From: an uncultured Flavobacteriaceae bacterium
GTDB lineage: Bacteria > Bacteroidota > Bacteroidia > Flavobacteriales > Flavobacteriaceae
Assembly (NCBI GenBank): GCA_937959395.1
Contig: CALGLR010000077.1
Span: 1 to 64,000 of the forward strand
DNA length: 64,000 nt
Reading direction: 5' to 3'
The notes under the pieces were generated by a model. It searched no databases, was not told the origin of the DNA, and saw only the letters and a list, made by a program, of their open reading frames with translations. Shown here piece after piece: positions 25,122-33,040 of this stretch. Each line of letters starts with the position of its first letter. Within the stretch, counting starts at the first letter, position 1. The position numbers were made by a program, and so were the translations under genes.

Positions 25122-25573
25122 TATTATTCTTGATTAAAATGGTATATTTAATATATAAAATAAGGAAGTTCTTTAGTTAAAGAAATATAACATTTGTTGA
25201 ACTACTGTATTAATTTTATATAATTAATCACTTAATCCGACCTTTTTAAATATAGGGATAATAAATATGGAGATTAGGTAAAATGTAATTTAAGTTATTT
25301 AGATAATACCTACAAGAACTTTGCCATGAAACTTTCGAAAGTGTCATGCAAATTCTTGTCAGGATACTTATAATTCCTAAGTTAAGGGGTATATCTGTGG
25401 TTTCTAAGGCTGTAAAGACTATTAAAGAGATAATTGCTTTCATTAAGTATAAGTATTTATTTAGAATGTACAAGTGCAACGTGAGTCGAGAACTTGGCTA
25501 ATGGTTCAATCATTCAATGATGTAAGTTATATATTGTTATAAGTACGTGCGAGAACTTCCTTTTATTTAATTT
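25122..25573 (+). ncRNA. Candidate structured non-coding RNA upstream of the reverse transcriptase
   Basis: A 452-bp region without a plausible gene but dense in secondary structure. Four collinear, nested complementary blocks close it: 25162-25172 with 25552-25562 (11 bp), 25185-25191 with 25526-25532, 25197-25202 with 25504-25509, and 25230-25236 with 25442-25448. Inside, 25313-25358 folds into a hairpin of about 21 bp with two bulged C and one mismatch. A direct repeat CGAGAACTT occurs at 25487 and 25550. Known DRT2 and DRT9 reverse transcriptases use an RNA encoded just upstream as template, so this is the expected place for one. Boundaries and fold are by hand. Confidence 0.6.
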
Positions 25574-27085
25574 ATGAAGAAAGAAAAAGATTGGTTTAAA
25601 GACAGGGGTTATCCACATTTTTCTAATAAGACACCTTTGTCTATTAGAAAAAACATTGAACGTTATGTTACTAGTTCCCTAAAGGTATCCAAGCATTCTT
25701 TTTCTCCTCTTATATTTAAAGAAATAAAACAGAGGCGTTACAAATCTTCAGATTTTAATGGAAAAATAAGACGCTCTCATAGAAAACAAAAAAATGAAGC
25801 TATTATTTCTAATACTAAAGTTAGAAACATATTATACGCAACCCACATTGATGCCCATATTTACTCATATTACACGCAACAAATTATTACTCCTAAATAC
25901 GAATCTTATTTAAAACAAAAAACTTTACTTTCAGATTCTGTAACTGCTTATAGACAAATTGAAACAGATGATAAACTAAAGTTTAAAAACAATGTTCATT
26001 TCGCAAAAGACGTTTTTGAAGAAATAAAACGAAGAGAAAACTGTGTTGCTCTTGTGCTAGATATTGAGAATTTCTTCCCCAGTCTTAATCATAAACAATT
26101 AAAACTAGCTTGGGCAAAAATACTAGATCATAAATCATTACCAAAAGATCATTATAATCTGTTTAAAGCGACTACTCGATTTTCTTATGTAAAACTGAAA
26201 GACTTAAAAACTAAAAAAGGTCATTTTGATGAAAAAGAATTAGCTAAATATAAAAAAAAAGGTAAGCATACTTTTTTTGAAAGTATTCATGACCTTATAG
26301 AATCTGATATAATTATACATAAAAATCAAAAATTAGATGATTCAAAAACACTAATGGGAATACCACAAGGGCTTCCAATAAGTGCTTTACTAGCTAATAT
26401 TTACATGCTCTCTTTCGATGAAGCAATAGTCAATAGCCTTGTATTGGATCATGATGTATATTATAGACGGTATTCCGACGATATTGTTGTTTTATGCAAA
26501 GAAAACCAAATAGATTTAGTTCAAGACTTTATTATTAGTGAAATAGAAAAAATTAAATTAAAAATTTCAAAGGAGAAAACGGAAAAAACACTTTTTAAAA
26601 TAAACCAAAATCGTTTACAATCATATAACATTAGCAATGATGGAACTTTAAAAGAAAATATTCCTTTAAATTATTTAGGGTTTGAGTTTTATGGTTATCA
26701 AACATTAATTAAGTCTAAAAATTTAGCTAAGTTTTATAGAGAAATGAAGCAAACGATAAAGCGTAAGCATAAAAGAGTAGAAACAATTAAAGAAAAACAT
26801 CTGTTAGATGAAGCTCCCATATTTAAAAGAAAAATATATCGATTATTTAGTTATAAAGGAGTAAAAACTAGAGAAATTCAATCTAAAAGGACAGATTATA
26901 TAAATGGAAAAGCACATACTCAATATTTTAATAGAAAGTTCAGAGGAAATTATTTGAGATATGCATACAAAGCTTCAGAAGAATTAGAAGCCCCAGAAAT
27001 AAAAAGACAATTACGTAACCACTGGAAAATACTTCAAAAGGCAATGAAGAAATATGATTTTTCAAATGTTAAGAAAGACTCTTAA
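25574..27085 (+). CDS. Defence-associated-type reverse transcriptase (DRT2/UG2-like)
   Basis: A 503-residue RNA-directed DNA polymerase. Motif A is LDIENFF with catalytic Asp163, motif B IPQGLPISALLANIY (PQG 264-266), motif C YSDD (300-303), motif D LKISKEKTEK, and motif E LNYLGFEF. The N-terminus begins EKDWFKDRGYPHFS, and KVRNILYATHIDAHIYSYY with NNVHFAKDVFEEI resembles the unknown-group DRT2 family rather than group II intron RTs: there is no maturase X or HNH domain, and no intron RNA around it. The C-terminal 130 residues are basic and helical (thumb or RNA-binding). It is preceded by a structured region and sits between btuD and rmuC. Subtype is uncertain. Confidence 0.85.
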   Translation: MKKEKDWFKDRGYPHFSNKTPLSIRKNIERYVTSSLKVSKHSFSPLIFKEIKQRRYKSSDFNGKIRRSHRKQKNEAIISNTKVRNILYATHIDAHIYSYYTQQIITPKYESYLKQKTLLSDSVTAYRQIETDDKLKFKNNVHFAKDVFEEIKRRENCVALVLDIENFFPSLNHKQLKLAWAKILDHKSLPKDHYNLFKATTRFSYVKLKDLKTKKGHFDEKELAKYKKKGKHTFFESIHDLIESDIIIHKNQKLDDSKTLMGIPQGLPISALLANIYMLSFDEAIVNSLVLDHDVYYRRYSDDIVVLCKENQIDLVQDFIISEIEKIKLKISKEKTEKTLFKINQNRLQSYNISNDGTLKENIPLNYLGFEFYGYQTLIKSKNLAKFYREMKQTIKRKHKRVETIKEKHLLDEAPIFKRKIYRLFSYKGVKTREIQSKRTDYINGKAHTQYFNRKFRGNYLRYAYKASEELEAPEIKRQLRNHWKILQKAMKKYDFSNVKKDS

Positions 27086-27143
27086 GTAATAAATCATAAA
27101 CCTTTATAATTTATTACTTTTACATTATTATAAACAATTTCTT

Positions 27144-28529
27144 ATGACCGATAGCTTAATTCTTATTCTTGCCATTGTAATTTCGACTTTAATCGGAGCT
27201 CTTGTAGGCCTTACCTTTTCTAAACTTAAAAGTAAAAGTGAAAAAAGCACGCTTGAAGAACGTAATACCAACTTACAGCAACAATTAAATGAATTTAAAC
27301 AATTTTCTGAAGCAGAAAACACAAAACAAAATGAGAATTTTAATTTACAACTCTCAAGTCTAAAGGAAAACATTTCTAAAATTGAAGGCGAACGTGAAGA
27401 CATTCGAAGAGAAAAAGAATTTTTAAATACAGAACTCACTCGTAAAAATTCAGAATATGAAAATCTTCAATTACTAAATCAGAAAAAAGATGAAGAATTA
27501 GAAGAACGCCAAATGCAACTTCGCAAAGATTTTGAACTATTAGCAACTAAAATATTAGATGAAAAATCTGAAAAATTTACACTTCAAAATAAAGAAAACA
27601 TAAAAAACATATTAACACCATTACAAGAAAAGATTCAAGTTTTTGAGAAAAAAGTTGAAGACACTCAAAAAGAAAACATAAGCATACACTCCGCTTTAAA
27701 AGAACAACTTATTGGTTTAAAAGATTTAAATCAGCAAATGACAAAAGAAGCAACCAATTTAACTAAAGCCCTTAAAGGAGATAGTAAAATGCAAGGGAAT
27801 TGGGGAGAGCTTGTTTTAGAACGCGTCTTAGAAAAATCTGGATTAGAAAAAGATCGTGAATATTTTGTGCAACAAAGTTTTACTCTCGATGATGGTTCCC
27901 GTGTATTGCCCGATGTTGTTTTACATCTTCCAGATAACAAGAAAATGATTATTGATTCTAAAGTATCATTAACAGATTACGAACGTTTGGTTAATGCTGA
28001 AGATGAAAACCGAGAAGGCCATTTAAAATCACATATTAATTCAATTAGAAGGCACGTTGAACAATTATCTGATAAAAACTATCAAGACCTATATGATATT
28101 GAATCTCCAGATTTTGTCTTAATGTTTATTCCTATTGAACCTGCTTTTGCAGTGGCTATAAATGAAGACAATTCATTATATAATAAAGCTTTTGAGAAAA
28201 ACATCGTTATTGTAACACCTTCTACCCTACTCGCCACATTACGAACCATAGATACCATGTGGAATAACGAAAAACAACAACGTAATGCCATTGAGATTGC
28301 TAGGCAAGCAGGTGCTTTATACGATAAATTTGAAGGTTTAGTAAAAGACTTAACTGGTGTTGGTAAAAAAATAGATGCTGCAAAAACCGATTATTCTTCA
28401 GCAATGAATAAACTAGTAGAAGGTAAAGGAAACCTCATTACAAGTGTTGAAAAACTCAAGAAAATGGGAGCGAAAGCTAAAAAGTCACTTCCGGAAGCTG
28501 TAATAAAACGCGCAGAAGTCGAAGATTAA
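27144..28529 (+). CDS. rmuC: DNA recombination protein RmuC
   Basis: A 461-residue protein with an N-terminal membrane anchor (SLILILAIVISTLIGALVGL). A long coiled coil follows (about 28-135, and 150-200), then the RmuC nuclease-like domain (about 205-440): KMQGNWGELVLERVLEKSGL, DGSRVLPDVVLHLPDNKKM, IDSKVSLTDYERL. It is a housekeeping gene that limits inversions at repeats and has more recently been linked to replication-fork and phage-defence phenotypes. A fragment homologous to its 3' end is present at 29602-29716. A TACTTTTA promoter-like sequence lies about 20-30 bp upstream. Confidence 0.92.
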   Translation: MTDSLILILAIVISTLIGALVGLTFSKLKSKSEKSTLEERNTNLQQQLNEFKQFSEAENTKQNENFNLQLSSLKENISKIEGEREDIRREKEFLNTELTRKNSEYENLQLLNQKKDEELEERQMQLRKDFELLATKILDEKSEKFTLQNKENIKNILTPLQEKIQVFEKKVEDTQKENISIHSALKEQLIGLKDLNQQMTKEATNLTKALKGDSKMQGNWGELVLERVLEKSGLEKDREYFVQQSFTLDDGSRVLPDVVLHLPDNKKMIIDSKVSLTDYERLVNAEDENREGHLKSHINSIRRHVEQLSDKNYQDLYDIESPDFVLMFIPIEPAFAVAINEDNSLYNKAFEKNIVIVTPSTLLATLRTIDTMWNNEKQQRNAIEIARQAGALYDKFEGLVKDLTGVGKKIDAAKTDYSSAMNKLVEGKGNLITSVEKLKKMGAKAKKSLPEAVIKRAEVED

Positions 28530-28848
28530 AAGGCACACCCTCTTCCGTATCTATTAGAAAACCTTGATAGATGATTACTTATCTAAAATAATCTAATATA
28601 CAGTGATTCAAACTCCTTATTATATATAGGTTGTGCAATTCGCATGGTTTTATCGTAAATAACATCCTTAAGCTATAAAACGACTTGTAATGTGCGTAAA
28701 CAACTGATATGCAATCAGATTAAAAGTAAAAAAAATCGATTTCCGTAAGAAAAATTACAGGTAATAGTTTTTTTTCGGGGTTAAGCGAAAAAACGTGTTT
28801 TTTCTAACAATCCCTTCTATCTTTATAAAAAACAAACCCCAAATTGTT
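28530..28848. other. Intergenic region without recognisable feature
   Basis: 319 bp between rmuC and the ankyrin gene. It holds small AT-rich hairpins and a T-run followed by CGGGGTTAAGCG at 28768-28789, but no ORF, tRNA or clear terminator. It is probably the left part of the segment inserted after rmuC. Confidence 0.4.
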
Positions 28849-29451
28849 ATGAAAAATACTATCCTTACTTTAATTCTTATCTTATCTACAACATTAAGTT
28901 TTTCTCAAAAATTATATAGAGCCGTTGAAAAAGGTGATTTAGAAAAAGTGACGTCTTTAATTGTAAAAGGTCATGATGTTAATGAATTAACTAATGAAGG
29001 AAAATCTCCATTATGGAGAGCTGCTATAGATGGAAATATTGAAATTAGTCAATTATTAGTAGATAGTGGTGCTTCAATTAAAAGTAACTACGCACCCTTA
29101 AGAATTGCTGCTAGAAATGGAGATTTAGAAATCGTTAAACTATTAGTAGAAAACGGAGCAGAATTAGATTATAAAACAATGGATGGTTCTACAGCATTAG
29201 CACGTGCATCTTCAAGAGGTCATCAAGATATCGTTGCTTATTTAATTGAAAAAGGAGCAGATGTAAATACCGTAGATAGATTAGGTAACTCACCATTAGG
29301 AGAAGCTGCAATAGGTGGTTTTACAACTATAATTAAAACATTAATAGATAACGGTGCTAGATTAGATCATACAAACAAAAAAAACCAAACGATAGTTGAT
29401 AGAGCTGAATCTAAAGGAAAATATAAAGTAATACAACTATTAACGATCTAG
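28849..29451 (+). CDS. Secreted ankyrin-repeat protein
   Basis: From the ATG at 28849 the product is 200 residues with a good signal peptide (MKNTILTLILILSTTLSFSQ). The upstream GTG at 28795 would spoil it, so it is rejected. About five ankyrin repeats fill the rest: GDLEKVTSLIVKGHDVNELT, GKSPLWRAAIDGNIEISQLL, GDLEIVKLLVENGAELDYK, GSTALARASSRGHQDIVAYL, GNSPLGEAAIGGFTTIIKTL. Likely a periplasmic protein-binding scaffold. The gene is flanked by rmuC and a duplicated rmuC tail, implying insertion here. A second ankyrin gene lies at 34200. Confidence 0.85.
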   Translation: MKNTILTLILILSTTLSFSQKLYRAVEKGDLEKVTSLIVKGHDVNELTNEGKSPLWRAAIDGNIEISQLLVDSGASIKSNYAPLRIAARNGDLEIVKLLVENGAELDYKTMDGSTALARASSRGHQDIVAYLIEKGADVNTVDRLGNSPLGEAAIGGFTTIIKTLIDNGARLDHTNKKNQTIVDRAESKGKYKVIQLLTI

Positions 29452-29480
29452 TAGATCGTTTCAAATAAAAAACATAACAA

Positions 29481-29519
29481 AAAAATCGGTTTCTATATCA
29501 TATAGAAATCGATTTTTTG
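29481..29519 (+). terminator. Intrinsic terminator after the ankyrin gene
   Basis: TCGGTTTCTATAT pairs with ATATAGAAATCGA (13 pairs, one G-T), flanked by an A-run and followed by TTTTTT. Confidence 0.85.
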
Positions 29520-29538
29520 TATAAATATACTTTACGCA

Positions 29539-29588
29539 TACCATTTCTGAATAGAATTTACTACAATAAATTCTATTCAGAAATGGTA
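29539..29588. repeat. Perfect 22-bp inverted repeat
   Basis: Arms 29539-29560 and 29567-29588 are exactly complementary over 22 bp, with a 6-nt loop. There is no T-run on either side and a separate terminator lies 20 bp upstream, so it is not an ordinary terminator. It lies next to the rmuC fragment and may mark an insertion or recombination junction. Confidence 0.8.
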
Positions 29589-29601
29589 TTAGTTTATAAT
29601 A

Positions 29602-29716
29602 CTAACATTAGAAAAAAAATAGATGCAGCAAAAGGCCAATTATTCGTTAGCAATGAATAAATTAGTATAAGAGATAAAAGTCCTTATAATAAGGGGTTAA
29701 AAATTGACGATTAAAA
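29602..29716 (+). pseudogene. Duplicated fragment of the rmuC 3' end
   Basis: The stretch around 29611-29690 closely matches rmuC 28373-28450: AAAAAAATAGATGC, GCAAAA, ATTATTC, AGCAATGAATAAA and TTAGTA occur in the same order and spacing, and the end resembles the rmuC stop region (GACGATTAAAA against GAAGATTAAAA). In-frame stops and a missing stretch make it non-functional. It lies just before the thioesterase gene. Confidence 0.8.
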
Positions 29717-29723
29717 AATAAAA

Positions 29724-30278
29724 ATGAAAACATTTAGAACAGTAGACTCCTCTAAAATAAGTATATCAGAGTTAATGTTACCTTCTCATTCTAATTTTAG
29801 CGGAAAAATTCATGGTGGTTATATTCTACATCTAATGGATCAAATTGCTTTTGCATGTGCTTCAAAACACTCTAAAACCTATTGTGTTACTGCTTCAGTA
29901 AATACAGTAGACTTTTTGCAAGCTATTGAAGTTGGTGAATTGGTAACTATGAAAGCTTCTATTAATTACGTTGGAAGAAGTTCTATGGTTGTTGGAATTA
30001 GGGTAGAAGCCGAAAATATTCGATCAGGAAAAATAAAACATTGTAATTCGTCTTTCTTTACCATGATTGCTAAAAATGAAAAAGGGGAATCTATTCAAGT
30101 TCCTGGACTTATTTTAAACGATAAAACCGAGGTAAAACGTTTTTTGAAAGCAGTAAAACGTATTGAGATGAAAAAAGAAAGAACTGCTGAATTTGATCAT
30201 GACAATTTCTCTCACATGGATTATTTAAAAGAATTAAAAAGCTACAGGGTTAAAATAGACTTACCAGAAAACTACTAA
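29724..30278 (+). CDS. Acyl-CoA thioesterase, hotdog fold
   Basis: A 184-residue cytoplasmic protein of the YciA/BFIT-like hotdog family. NFSGKIHGGYILHLMDQIAF (about 24-43) forms the hot-dog helix with the catalytic acidic residue, preceded by the LMLPSHSNF strand; YVGRSSMVVGIRVEAENI follows. It hydrolyses acyl-CoA to free acid and CoA; chain preference cannot be read. It probably followed rmuC directly before the ankyrin insertion, since an rmuC tail remnant lies directly upstream. Confidence 0.85.
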   Translation: MKTFRTVDSSKISISELMLPSHSNFSGKIHGGYILHLMDQIAFACASKHSKTYCVTASVNTVDFLQAIEVGELVTMKASINYVGRSSMVVGIRVEAENIRSGKIKHCNSSFFTMIAKNEKGESIQVPGLILNDKTEVKRFLKAVKRIEMKKERTAEFDHDNFSHMDYLKELKSYRVKIDLPENY

Positions 30279-30494
30279 AAATGACATTAAATATTTAATT
30301 GGCTAATACAAGTGTATTCTTCCGTAATTCAATATTTTTCTCGATAAGTATATATATTATCTATAAAATTAGACGTGATGTACAGTTCTATCAAGGTACT
30401 TTTGATAGTATAATTGTATTTTAAAAATTAGTTTTGCTAAAGAGAAATAGTTATTTTAAAGTAATCAAATTAATTATTTAAAATTATTCAAAAA

Positions 30495-30884
30495 ATGAAG
30501 AAAATTAAATGGCCCTTAATCCTTGTAAGTATTTTACTTATATCTTATTTAGGTTACAATTACATCTATCAAGATCATAGAGACATAGAAACAGAAGCTG
30601 CACAATTTGCAATGACCACCAAATCCTTAATACAAGAATTTAAAGAAAATACAGCTAAAGCAGAAACTAAATATTTAAACAAAACGATCGAAATTTCTGG
30701 AAACATCTCAGAAATAAATTTAAAAGACTTAACCTTAGATGGTTACATTTTTAGCAGTTTTAATTCTGAATTAAATCGTAATGAATTAAAAATTAATAAG
30801 ACTATAACCATTAAAGGGCGTTGTATTGGATATGACGATTTATTAGAACAAGTAAAACTAGATCAATGCACAATAAAAAATTAA
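30495..30884 (+). CDS. Membrane-anchored OB-fold (tRNA_anti-like) protein
   Basis: A 129-residue protein with an N-terminal membrane anchor (WPLILVSILLISYLGYNYI). A compact beta domain follows (KYLNKTIEISGNISEIN, TITIKGRCIGYDDLLEQ) resembling the tRNA_anti-like OB-fold family common in Bacteroidota. It is the first gene of a run of four closely spaced envelope genes (OB-fold, DUF5777 barrel, cytochrome c, YceI), suggesting a shared periplasmic redox-related role. Exact function is unknown. Confidence 0.7.
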   Translation: MKKIKWPLILVSILLISYLGYNYIYQDHRDIETEAAQFAMTTKSLIQEFKENTAKAETKYLNKTIEISGNISEINLKDLTLDGYIFSSFNSELNRNELKINKTITIKGRCIGYDDLLEQVKLDQCTIKN

Positions 30885-30892
30885 CCTTACCT

Positions 30893-31741
30893 ATGAAATT
30901 TCTTTATCTATTAATTTTATGTTTCCCTCTAATCACCTTTTCCCAAGATGACTTATTAGATGAGATAGATAGTAACCCTGTTGAAGATACTTATGCTACA
31001 GCTGCGTTTAAAGGTCTAAAAGTTGTAAATTTTGAATCGACTAAACTTGTTGCAAAAAAAGAACTCACTTTTGTTGTTGCTCACCGATTTGGAACATTAA
31101 AAAATGGATTTGATACTTTTTTAGGTTTAGATGATGCCGTAACGCGATTAAATTTCATTTACGGAATTAGCGATAATTTTAACGTAAGTATTTCCAGAAG
31201 CTCATTTCAAAAAATTTATGAAAGTGCCATAAAATATAAAATTACAAAACAAAAAAATAATGGTTTTCCTGTAACTATTGTTGGGTACAACTCCATATTA
31301 CTAAATACAGCTTTAGACGAAGCTAATTTACCCAAATTAGAATTTAAAAATCGTCTGGGGTATACCACGCAATTACTAATTGCAAGAAAAATAAATAAAA
31401 AGCTATCTTTAGAATTAGCGCCTACTTTCTTTCATGATAATTTTGTTGTAGATAATAATCAAGACAATTCACAGTTTGCGCTTGGTCTTGGTGGCCGCTT
31501 TAAACTAACAAAACGTTGGTCTATAAATACAGATTATGGTTTACACCTAAATAGATCTAGTACATCTCCTTTTAAAAACCCATTATCTATTGGTTTTGAT
31601 TTAGAAACTGGAGGTCATGTTTTTCAATTACATTTCACAAATGCACAAGCCATGAATACCAATGGATATCTAGGACAAGCCACTGGAGATTGGGCAGATG
31701 GAGATGTGTTTTTTGGTTTTAATTTAAGTCGCGTATTTTAA
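30893..31741 (+). CDS. DUF5777-family beta-barrel protein
   Basis: 282 residues from the ATG at 30893, which gives the signal peptide MKFLYLLILCFPLITFSQ; the ATG at 30866 would overlap the previous gene and spoil the signal. The sequence is beta-rich with barrel-like strands: ELTFVVAHRFGTLKNGFDT, FLGLDDAVTRLNFIYGIS, FQLHFTNAQAMNTNGYLGQ, and terminal GFNLSRVF. The family is found in Bacteroidota beside cytochrome c and YceI genes, as here. Expected in the outer membrane. Confidence 0.78.
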   Translation: MKFLYLLILCFPLITFSQDDLLDEIDSNPVEDTYATAAFKGLKVVNFESTKLVAKKELTFVVAHRFGTLKNGFDTFLGLDDAVTRLNFIYGISDNFNVSISRSSFQKIYESAIKYKITKQKNNGFPVTIVGYNSILLNTALDEANLPKLEFKNRLGYTTQLLIARKINKKLSLELAPTFFHDNFVVDNNQDNSQFALGLGGRFKLTKRWSINTDYGLHLNRSSTSPFKNPLSIGFDLETGGHVFQLHFTNAQAMNTNGYLGQATGDWADGDVFFGFNLSRVF

Positions 31742-31749
31742 AAAAAGTT

Positions 31750-32124
31750 ATGAAAAAAATTATATATACATTAGGATTTACTCTAATAACATTATTAGGG
31801 TGCGCAAATGATAGCGAAGAAGATTTAATAGAAGTCCTTCCTCCCATACCTGAAGGAGAGAAAGTAACTTATGACGTTAATATTAAATCAATATTAGATA
31901 ACAATTGTGTGTTTTGTCATGCTAACCCACCTGTAAATGGTGCAAATACCCCATTAAACACCTTTGAAGACGCTGTAAATGGTATTAACAATAATAATTT
32001 ATTTGCAAGAATTTCTAGACAAGCTGGTGAAGGTGGTGCAATGCCACTAGGAGGACCACGCTTGCCACAAAATTTAATTGATTTAGTAGAACAATGGAGA
32101 ACCGATGGGTTATTAGAAAACTAA
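31750..32124 (+). CDS. c-type cytochrome-like lipoprotein
   Basis: A 124-residue lipoprotein (lipobox LLGC, Cys18) with a single haem-attachment motif CVFCH at residues 53-57. A later Met-containing stretch (GGAMPLGGPRLPQNLIDLVE) may give the axial ligand. VTYDVNIKSILDNNC is typical of the domain used in Bacteroidota surface or periplasmic cytochromes. It starts 8 bp after the DUF5777 gene, so the two are probably an operon. Electron partner unknown. Confidence 0.85.
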   Translation: MKKIIYTLGFTLITLLGCANDSEEDLIEVLPPIPEGEKVTYDVNIKSILDNNCVFCHANPPVNGANTPLNTFEDAVNGINNNNLFARISRQAGEGGAMPLGGPRLPQNLIDLVEQWRTDGLLEN

Positions 32125-32199
32125 AAACACATCAGGCACACTCTTTGATATATTTTATATAAAGATTTCCTATTACAGGGGAATAAAAACACATTTTTT

Positions 32200-32751
32200 A
32201 TGAAAAAAGTAATCACAGTATTAATTATTTTATTAGTTAATTTAACCTTTTCGCAAGAAAAGTATATCACTAAAACTGGAACTGTCATTTTTGAAGCTTC
32301 TGTTCCTTCGTTTGAAGAAGTAAAAGCAAAAAACGAAGCAACAACAGCCATATTAAATACGACTAATGGTGAATTTGCCGCATTAGTTTTAATAAAAGGA
32401 TTCCGATTTAAAAATGCATTAATGGAAGAGCATTTTAATGAAAATTACGCTGAATCTGACGATTATCCTAAAGCAACCTTTAAAGGTAAATTAGTAGATT
32501 TTTCAAAAGACGATTTAAACGAAAATGAAAAAGTATATAAGTACGAAGGCATTTTAAGTTTTCACGGAAAAACAAAAGAGCTTAAAGATGTAGAGTTAAA
32601 TCTTTCTAAAAACGAAGATGGTTCTGTTTCTATAAACGGAGATCTTAATTTAAATGTAGATGATTTTGATATAGAAATACCTAAAGTTGTAAGTAAAAAA
32701 CTTTCTAAGGAAGTAAAAGTCAAACTCGATTTGAATCTTAAAAAGAAATAA
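32200..32751 (+). CDS. YceI family periplasmic protein
   Basis: 183 residues with signal peptide (cleavage near LTFSQ). It has a lipocalin-like YceI barrel: TKTGTVIFEASVPSFEEVKA, LVLIKGFRFKNALMEEHFNE, YPKATFKGKLVDF, VYKYEGILSFHGKTKEL. YceI proteins bind isoprenoid quinones or other lipids in the periplasm. Placement 75 bp after the cytochrome fits a lipid or quinone role. A terminator follows. Confidence 0.88.
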   Translation: MKKVITVLIILLVNLTFSQEKYITKTGTVIFEASVPSFEEVKAKNEATTAILNTTNGEFAALVLIKGFRFKNALMEEHFNENYAESDDYPKATFKGKLVDFSKDDLNENEKVYKYEGILSFHGKTKELKDVELNLSKNEDGSVSINGDLNLNVDDFDIEIPKVVSKKLSKEVKVKLDLNLKKK

Positions 32752-32755
32752 TAAA

Positions 32756-32786
32756 AGAGGCTGTCTGAAAAGGCAGTCTTTTTTTG
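32756..32786 (+). terminator. Intrinsic terminator after yceI
   Basis: AGGCTGTCT (32758-32766) and AGGCAGTCT (32771-32779) pair over 9 bp with two G-U wobbles around a GAAA loop, followed by a T-run. Confidence 0.75.
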
Positions 32787-32787
32787 T

Positions 32788-33040
32788 TTGTAAACGTTTA
32801 GTAACAGATTTTGCTTTCTTCTTGAGAAGATATTCTCACCAAATACAATCCACTATTCCAGTTAGAAACATTAATAGAAGATTCAAATTTGTTTATATTC
32901 TCTTTAATTAGTTTCTTACCAAGTACATCATAAATTTCTATAGTAATCCCCGTATAGTGTTACATTTAATTAATCTTAAGCAGGGTTAGGAAATATAGAA
33001 ATACTATTTGATGCATCATTCATTTCAGGGGTATCAATTA
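32788..33040 (-). pseudogene. Decayed T9SS type A sorting domain
   Basis: Read on the minus strand this encodes EIYDVLGKKLIKENINKFE, then SSINVSNWNSGLYLVRIS. It closely matches the C-terminal sorting domain of the intact gene at 33414, but the end is frameshifted (SKICY then stop, where the intact copy has SVTKRFVKL) and the upstream part has a stop (GTTACATTTAATT region). Only about 80 codons remain. It looks like the relic of a duplicated T9SS cargo gene. Confidence 0.85.

Noticed and set aside
25246-25479. 77-residue minus-strand ORF as a normal gene
   Set aside because: It starts with TTG and covers the strongest RNA hairpin. I keep the open frame as a possible neo-like signal, not as a conventional CDS.
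25487-25558. CGAGAACTT direct repeats 63 bp apart as ends of a neo-type cDNA unit
   Set aside because: The 63-bp unit has stops in all six frames.
25574-27085. Group II intron-encoded RT
   Set aside because: No maturase or endonuclease domain and no intron domain V/VI RNA seen downstream.
28795-28848. GTG start of the ankyrin gene at 28795
   Set aside because: It adds a non-signal extension; the ATG at 28849 gives a clean signal peptide.
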